The position numbers and the translations under genes were made by a program. Shown one piece after another: positions 59,613-64,000 of a stretch of DNA of 64,000 nt. The notes beneath the pieces are model-generated. The model saw only the letters and a list, made by a program, of their open reading frames with translations. It was not told the DNA's origin and did no database searches. Origin of the DNA: Kribbella sindirgiensis (GTDB lineage Bacteria > Actinomycetota > Actinomycetes > Propionibacteriales > Kribbellaceae); the NCBI RefSeq assembly GCF_004331435.1, contig NZ_SJKA01000006.1, positions 496,001-560,000 on the forward strand, in the 5' to 3' direction. How positions within the stretch are numbered: position 1 is the first letter of the stretch; each line of letters starts with the position of its first letter.

Positions 59613-59657
59613 ATGCGGCACCAGCTTCTCCTCCTTCGCTGCCGCGGCGAGGCCTGA
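59613..59657 (+). CDS. leuL: leuA leader peptide
   Basis: This 14-codon reading frame, MRHQLLLLRCRGEA, has four consecutive leucine codons (59625-59636) just downstream of the promoter. Such leucine-rich leader peptides precede leuA in actinobacteria and sense charged leucyl-tRNA by ribosome stalling. The stop codon lies in the loop of the following hairpin. The peptide itself probably has no other function. Confidence 0.83.
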   Translation: MRHQLLLLRCRGEA

Positions 59658-59680
59658 CAAGGCCGGTTCCCTCGCCGCGG
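59642..59680 (+). promoter_or_regulatory. leuA attenuator hairpin
   Basis: CCGCGGCGAG (59642-59651) pairs with CTCGCCGCGG (59671-59680), with an inner GCCT/AGGC stem around GACA. The leader ribosome covers the 5' arm when leucine is ample. A T-run is weak, so the exact mechanism, termination or translation control, is unclear. Confidence 0.7.
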
Positions 59681-59736
59681 AGTTTCGTCGTACGCCGGTC
59701 GTCACTCACGACACCCGTACTTTCGAGGAGAACCCC

Positions 59737-61455
59737 GTGGCACCGAAGAACCAGCCCAAGCCTGTTCAGCAGCCGTCCGGTATGCCGACGCACCGCTACC
59801 GCGCGTTCCCGCCGATCGACCTGCCGGACCGCACCTGGCCGGCCAAGTCCGTCGACCGCACCCCGCGCTGGCTGTCCACCGACCTCCGCGACGGCAACCA
59901 GGCGCTGGTCGAGCCGATGTCCCCGGCCCGCAAGCGACGGATGTTCGACCTGCTGGTGAAGATGGGCTACAAGGAGATCGAGGTCGGTTTCCCGAGCGCC
60001 AGCCAGTACGACTTCGACTTCGTCCGCAGCCTGATCGAGGACGACGTGATCCCGGACGACGTGACGATCTCCGTGCTGACCCAGGCGCGGGAGGAGCTGA
60101 TCGAGCGCACCGTGCAGTCGCTGCAGGGCTCGCCGAAGGCCACCATCCACCTGTACAACGCGACCGCGCCGCTGTTCCGCCGGGTGGTGTTCAACGTCGA
60201 CAAGGCCGAGTGCCGCACGATCGCGGTCCGCGGCACCGAGACCGTGATGAAGTACGCCGACGAGATCCTCGGCGACTGCGAGTTCGGGTACCAGTACAGC
60301 CCGGAGATCTTCACCGGCACCGAGCTGGAGTTCGCGCTCGAGGTGTGCGAGGCGGTCAGCGACGTCTGGCAGCCCGCCGAGGGCCGCGAGATCATCCTGA
60401 ACCTGCCGGCCACCGTCGAGATGTGCACCCCGAACGTGTACGCGGACCAGATCGAGTGGTTCGGCCGGAACCTGACCCGGCGCGAGCACAGCACGATCAG
60501 CCTGCACCCGCACAACGACCGCGGTACGGCGGTGGCCGCCACCGAGCTGGCGCTGATGGCCGGAGCGGACCGCGTCGAGGGCTGCCTGTTCGGCCACGGC
60601 GAGCGGACCGGCAACGTCGACCTGGTGACGCTGGGGATGAACCTGTTCAGCCAGGGCATCGACCCGCAGATCGATTTCTCCGACATCGACGAGATCCGCC
60701 GGACCGTGGAGTACTGCACGCAGATGCGCGTCCCCGAGCGGCAGCCGTACGCCGGCGACCTGGTCTACACGGCCTTCTCGGGCTCGCACCAGGACGCGAT
60801 CAAGAAGGGCCTGGAGGCGCTGGACAAGCAGGCCGCTGCCGAGGGCAAGCCGGTCGGCGACATCGCCTGGGAGGCGCCGTACCTGCCGATCGACCCGAAG
60901 GACGTGGGCCGCAGCTACGAGGCCGTGATCCGGGTGAACTCGCAGTCCGGCAAGGGCGGCGTCGCGTACATCATGAAGTCCGAGCACCGGCTCGACCTGC
61001 CGCGCCGGCTGCAGATCGAGTTCAGCCGGGTGATCCAGCAGCACACCGACAGCGAGGGTGGCGAGGTCGGCCCGCAGCAGATGTGGGACATCTTCGCGGC
61101 CGAGTACCTGGCGCCGGGCGCGCTGTCGCTGCTGAGCGTCAACTCGACCTCCGGTGAGGGGCAGGGCGACCAGCTCCGCGTTCAGGTCTATGCCAACGGC
61201 GTGCCGCACGAGTTGGTTGGCGAGGGCAACGGTCCGGTATCGGCCTTCGTGGACGCCATCAAGCCGCTGAAGTACGACGTCCGGGTGCTGGACTACCACG
61301 AGCACGCGCTCTCCGCGGGCGGTGACGCGCTGGCCGCGGCGTACGTCGAGTGCGAGGTCGGCGACGACGTGTTCTGGGGCGTCGGCCGGGACGCCAACAT
61401 TCTCACTGCTTCGCTGAAGGCCGTCGTGTCGGCTGTCAACCGCGCCACGCGCTGA
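59737..61455 (+). CDS. leuA: 2-isopropylmalate synthase
   Basis: This 572-residue enzyme condenses acetyl-CoA with 2-oxoisovalerate, the first committed step of leucine synthesis. The catalytic TIM barrel begins at WLSTDLRDGNQALVEPM, has the metal-binding HPHNDRGTAVAATELALMAG near residue 255 and GCLFGHGERTGNVDL after it. The C-terminal leucine-binding regulatory domain is present, so feedback inhibition is expected. GTG 59737 has GAGGAG at six bases. It follows the leucine leader and ends before a clear terminator. Confidence 0.96.
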   Translation: MAPKNQPKPVQQPSGMPTHRYRAFPPIDLPDRTWPAKSVDRTPRWLSTDLRDGNQALVEPMSPARKRRMFDLLVKMGYKEIEVGFPSASQYDFDFVRSLIEDDVIPDDVTISVLTQAREELIERTVQSLQGSPKATIHLYNATAPLFRRVVFNVDKAECRTIAVRGTETVMKYADEILGDCEFGYQYSPEIFTGTELEFALEVCEAVSDVWQPAEGREIILNLPATVEMCTPNVYADQIEWFGRNLTRREHSTISLHPHNDRGTAVAATELALMAGADRVEGCLFGHGERTGNVDLVTLGMNLFSQGIDPQIDFSDIDEIRRTVEYCTQMRVPERQPYAGDLVYTAFSGSHQDAIKKGLEALDKQAAAEGKPVGDIAWEAPYLPIDPKDVGRSYEAVIRVNSQSGKGGVAYIMKSEHRLDLPRRLQIEFSRVIQQHTDSEGGEVGPQQMWDIFAAEYLAPGALSLLSVNSTSGEGQGDQLRVQVYANGVPHELVGEGNGPVSAFVDAIKPLKYDVRVLDYHEHALSAGGDALAAAYVECEVGDDVFWGVGRDANILTASLKAVVSAVNRATR

Positions 61456-61479
61456 CAGCGTTCGAATCTTCACACCGAG

Positions 61480-61508
61480 TTGCCCGTCTCCGTGTCGGAG
61501 GCGGGCAA
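61480..61508 (+). terminator. leuA terminator
   Basis: TTGCCCGTCTCCG pairs with CGGAGGCGGGCAA (13 bp, one T-G pair) around a 3-nt TGT loop, followed by TTCCTGT. It lies 25 bp after the leuA stop. Confidence 0.85.
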
Positions 61509-61544
61509 TTCCTGTACTCCCCGATACCGTTTCCTCACGGACCG

Positions 61545-61563
61545 CAACGTTGTCTCAACGTTG
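61545..61563 (+). promoter_or_regulatory. Direct repeat of the palindrome CAACGTTG upstream of the oligopeptide permease operon
   Basis: Two perfect CAACGTTG palindromes (61545-61552 and 61556-61563) are spaced by 11 bp, about one helical turn, so a regulator could bind both on one DNA face. A degenerate CAAGTCGTTG follows, and TTGACT (61574) is a possible -35. About 140 bp remain before the gene. Confidence 0.45.
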
Positions 61564-61702
61564 CCTCAAGTCGTTGACTCGGTGACTGAGGTTGCGCACA
61601 CTGTCGTCACTATGCGCAGATCCTTGCAAGACAGTGTTACTAAGTCGAGCTGATCAGGGTCTGCGCCACCGACTTTCCCTGGTAGTCGCGTGGAGGTGAG
61701 CA

Positions 61703-62803
61703 GTGAGTGGTGCGGTCGACACGTCCGCGACGAAGCTGATCGAAGGACCGGTCGTCGAACCGAGACCCTCGGCTGCTCGGCGTTTCGTCAACGCCTGGCT
61801 GGTCCGAAGACTCTTCAAGGCGGTCCTGACGGTCTTCATCGTCACCACCGGCACGTTCTTCCTGGTCAGGCTGTTGCCCGGTAACCCGGTCGACACCTAT
61901 ATCCAGACGCAGATCGCGCAGACCGGTATCTCCTACGAGGCGGCGGCCGCACAGGCGAAGAACCTGTTCTCGCTCGACCCCGACGCCCCGGTGATCTCGC
62001 AGTACGCGACCTACATGGTCAACCTGCTGCACGGCGACTTCGGCAACTCGGTGCTGTCGCCCGGCACCACGGTCGCGGACGTGATCAAGACCTACCTGCC
62101 CTGGACGCTGTTCTCGGTCGGTGTCGCGACGGTCTTCAGCTTCATCATCGGCATCGTGGCCGGCATGATCATGGCCTACCGCCGGGAGAGCTGGATCGAC
62201 CACCTGCTGACCTCGATCGGCTCGCTGCTGCACGCGATCCCGAACTACATCCTGGCGATCCTGATCGTGGTCTTCCTCGGCGTGAAGCTGCAGCTGTTCA
62301 ACCTCACCGAGGCCCGCGGCTCGTACACGCCCGGCGTGGAACCGTCGTTCAGCCTGAGCTTCCTGAACGACATCTTCTACCACGCGTTCCTGCCGATCCT
62401 CGCCTACGCGCTGACCACGGTCGGCTCCTGGGCGCTGGTGATGAAGTCGTCCACGGTGGAGACGCTCGGCGAGGACTACGTGACGGTCGCCCGGGCGCGC
62501 GGCCTGTCGGACAACCGGATCCGGTCCGGGTACGTCGGGCGCAACGCCGTACTGCCCCTGTTCAGCCAGCTCGCGGTGTCACTCGGGTTCGTGGTCGGCG
62601 GCTCGATCTTCGTGGAGAAGATCTTCGGCTACCAGGGCATCGGCTTCAGCCTGTTCAACGCGGTCAACGGCCGCGACTACCCGGTGCTGCAGGGGATCTT
62701 CCTGGTCGTGACGATCTCGGTGGTCGCCGCCAACCTGCTGGCCGACGTTCTCTACAGCCGACTGGATCCGCGGATCCGGGTCGGCGGCCAGGGCAAGGGG
62801 TGA
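61703..62803 (+). CDS. Oligopeptide/dipeptide ABC transporter permease (DppB/OppB-like)
   Basis: This 366-residue inner-membrane permease has a cytoplasmic N-terminus, a first helix (TVFIVTTGTFFLVRLLPGNP) and a large external loop. The BPD_transp_1 core carries the EAA motif (EDYVTVARARGLSDNRIRSG near residue 265). The RLLPGNP motif after helix 1 is typical of DppB-type subunits. GTG 61703 has GGAGG at six bases. It is the first gene of an operon with the DppC-like permease and the ATPase. The binding protein must lie beyond the window or elsewhere. Confidence 0.92.
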   Translation: MSGAVDTSATKLIEGPVVEPRPSAARRFVNAWLVRRLFKAVLTVFIVTTGTFFLVRLLPGNPVDTYIQTQIAQTGISYEAAAAQAKNLFSLDPDAPVISQYATYMVNLLHGDFGNSVLSPGTTVADVIKTYLPWTLFSVGVATVFSFIIGIVAGMIMAYRRESWIDHLLTSIGSLLHAIPNYILAILIVVFLGVKLQLFNLTEARGSYTPGVEPSFSLSFLNDIFYHAFLPILAYALTTVGSWALVMKSSTVETLGEDYVTVARARGLSDNRIRSGYVGRNAVLPLFSQLAVSLGFVVGGSIFVEKIFGYQGIGFSLFNAVNGRDYPVLQGIFLVVTISVVAANLLADVLYSRLDPRIRVGGQGKG

Positions 62804-62809
62804 CGCGAG

Positions 62810-63706
62810 ATGGCTGACGCAACAATCCCCGTGTCGGCGGTCGGCACGACCGGCGTCTCCCGGTTCGCCGGCATTCTGAGTTCGCTGCGCCGTAGCCCCG
62901 CCGGGTTCATCGGCTTCATCATCGTGGCGCTGATGGTGCTGATCACCGCGATCGTGCCGTTCTTCCTCCCGGACGTGACACCGAACGTCAAGGAGATCCT
63001 GCTCCCGGCCGGCTCGCCCGGGCACCTGCTCGGCACCGACAACGAGGGCAAGGACGTCCTGATCCAGATGATCGGCGGCGGCCGGACGGTGATCTTCGTC
63101 GGCTTCATCGCCGCGGCGATCTCGACCGCGCTGGCGATCGTGCTCGGATCGCTGGCGGCGTACCTCGGCGGCTGGGTCGACTCGGTCGTCGTCACGCTGG
63201 CCGACGTGTTCCTGACCGTCCCGCAGATCGTCCTGCTCGCCGTCATGGGCGCGTTCTTCAAACTCGACTCGCCGCTGCTGCTCGCACTCCTGGTCGGCGG
63301 CCTGTCCTGGCCGGTGCTGACCCGGGCGGTGCGGGCCCAGGTGTTCTCGCTGAAGGAACGCGAGTTCGTCGAGGCCGCCCGGCTGCTCGACCTCGGCACG
63401 ATCCGGGTGGTGTTCGTCGAGATCCTGCCGAACATGGCCAGCTTCATCCTGATGAACTTCATGATCGGCGTGACGAACGCGATCTACCAGCTGGTCGGTC
63501 TCTACCTGCTCGGGCTCGCGCCGCTGAGCGGGGCCAACTGGGGCATCATGCTCAACCGCGCCTGGATCGCCGGCGCCATCTTCAACGACGCGAGCCTGGC
63601 CTGGATCCTCAGCCCGATCCTCGCGATCGTCCTGCTGCTGCTCGGACTGGTGATGATGACGAGATCCCTCGAAGAGATCCTCAACCCGCGGCTCCGGGAC
63701 CGGTGA
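62810..63706 (+). CDS. Oligopeptide/dipeptide ABC transporter permease (DppC/OppC-like)
   Basis: This 298-residue partner permease opens with the OppC-type N-terminal region (LRRSPAGFIGFIIVALMVLI), followed by HLLGTDNEGKDVLIQMIGGG, the typical GTDxxGxD motif. The EAA loop reads EREFVEAARLLDLGTIRVVF. It starts 6 bp after the DppB-like gene and is followed 5 bp later by the ATPase gene, so all three are cotranscribed. Confidence 0.93.
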   Translation: MADATIPVSAVGTTGVSRFAGILSSLRRSPAGFIGFIIVALMVLITAIVPFFLPDVTPNVKEILLPAGSPGHLLGTDNEGKDVLIQMIGGGRTVIFVGFIAAAISTALAIVLGSLAAYLGGWVDSVVVTLADVFLTVPQIVLLAVMGAFFKLDSPLLLALLVGGLSWPVLTRAVRAQVFSLKEREFVEAARLLDLGTIRVVFVEILPNMASFILMNFMIGVTNAIYQLVGLYLLGLAPLSGANWGIMLNRAWIAGAIFNDASLAWILSPILAIVLLLLGLVMMTRSLEEILNPRLRDR

Positions 63707-63711
63707 GCGCG

Positions 63712-64000
63712 ATGACGACAACCTCTGCGAGTGACCGCGCGACGCGCGGCGGCCAGGGCAAGCCACTGCTGTCCATCCGCGACTTCAAGGTCGAGTACCG
63801 GACCGGTTCCGGGACGACCGTGCAGGCGGTCCGCGGCGTCGACCTCGACCTGTTCCCGGGCGAGAGCCTCGCGCTCGTCGGCGAGAGCGGCTGCGGCAAG
63901 ACGACGTTCGGGCTCGGCCTGCTGCGATTGCTGCCGCGGCTCGGGCACGCCAGCGGCCAAGTGACCTTCAACCGCGGCGACGGCACCGAGATCGACGTCC
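63712..64000 (+). CDS. Oligopeptide ABC transporter ATP-binding protein (DppD-like), 5' part
   Basis: The frame from ATG 63712 runs off the window edge. The visible 96 residues begin with a short tail and then LLSIRDFKVEYRTGSGTTVQ, typical of DppD/OppD. The Walker A motif LVGESGCGKTTFGLGLLRLL is complete. The Walker B and signature motifs lie outside. It energises the two permeases upstream. Confidence 0.93.
   Translation, partial: MTTTSASDRATRGGQGKPLLSIRDFKVEYRTGSGTTVQAVRGVDLDLFPGESLALVGESGCGKTTFGLGLLRLLPRLGHASGQVTFNRGDGTEIDV

Overview
The window is high-GC DNA of about 70% GC by eye, with G/C-ending codons, frequent GTG starts and many ATGA stop/start overlaps. The core gene content is actinobacterial: CIRCE-hrcA-dnaJ-rsmE, then phoH-ybeY-CorC-cytidine-deaminase-like-era, and leuA behind a leucine-rich leader peptide. 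A soil actinomycete of the Kribbella/Nocardioides group (Propionibacteriales) fits best. This is an inference from gene order and style, not from a marker gene.

Region 1 (1-11700) is mixed accessory and housekeeping DNA: the 3' end of an AfsR-like NB-ARC/TPR regulator, a frameshifted PNGase A-like secreted amidase, a FadD acyl-CoA ligase, an IMP-cyclohydrolase-like gene with an alpha/beta hydrolase, a META-domain protein, an efflux pump fused to a winged-helix-like tail, and hemW.

Region 2 (11700-27540) looks like a glycan or glycoprotein utilisation locus. It has a secreted PL8 polysaccharide lyase, a secreted M60-type metallopeptidase, an LplABC-type sugar importer with a GH29 alpha-L-fucosidase, a D-2-hydroxyacid dehydrogenase, a DUF2264 protein and a LacI regulator. 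Three promoters carry the same operator (GTAAGCGTTTAC, GTAAGCGTTTGC, GTAACCGTTTAC), which ties the locus into one regulon. It is followed by a sugar-binding lipoprotein with no permease nearby, whose promoter has a different operator (GAGAGCGCTCTC), and a second LacI regulator.

Region 3 (27540-37106) carries a membrane protein, a lipoprotein, a large DUF3376 patatin, DUF3097, an NCS1 transporter, an MBL-fold hydrolase, a stand-alone EF-Tu domain-II protein, and a ThuA plus Gfo/Idh/MocA pair behind two palindromes.

Region 4 (37106-47745) is the conserved heat-shock, ribosome-maturation and RNA-quality block (hrcA, dnaJ, rsmE, phoH, ybeY, CorC, era). It is interrupted by a sigma factor/GerMN pair and a phospholipase-C-like gene.

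Region 5 (47745-64000) has acetyltransferases, a secreted protein, an SDR/AraC pair, a three-gene EamA-hydrolase-PPOX operon with tandem operators, the DUF1800/DUF1501 pair, a two-component system, leuA with its attenuator, and the start of an oligopeptide ABC transporter operon.

Across the window an AT-rich palindrome, ATTGTCGACAAT, and close relatives recur inside unrelated genes, in more than one reading frame and using otherwise rare ATT and AAT codons. This is the most unexpected signal in the window. No tRNA, rRNA, CRISPR array, transposase or phage gene was found.
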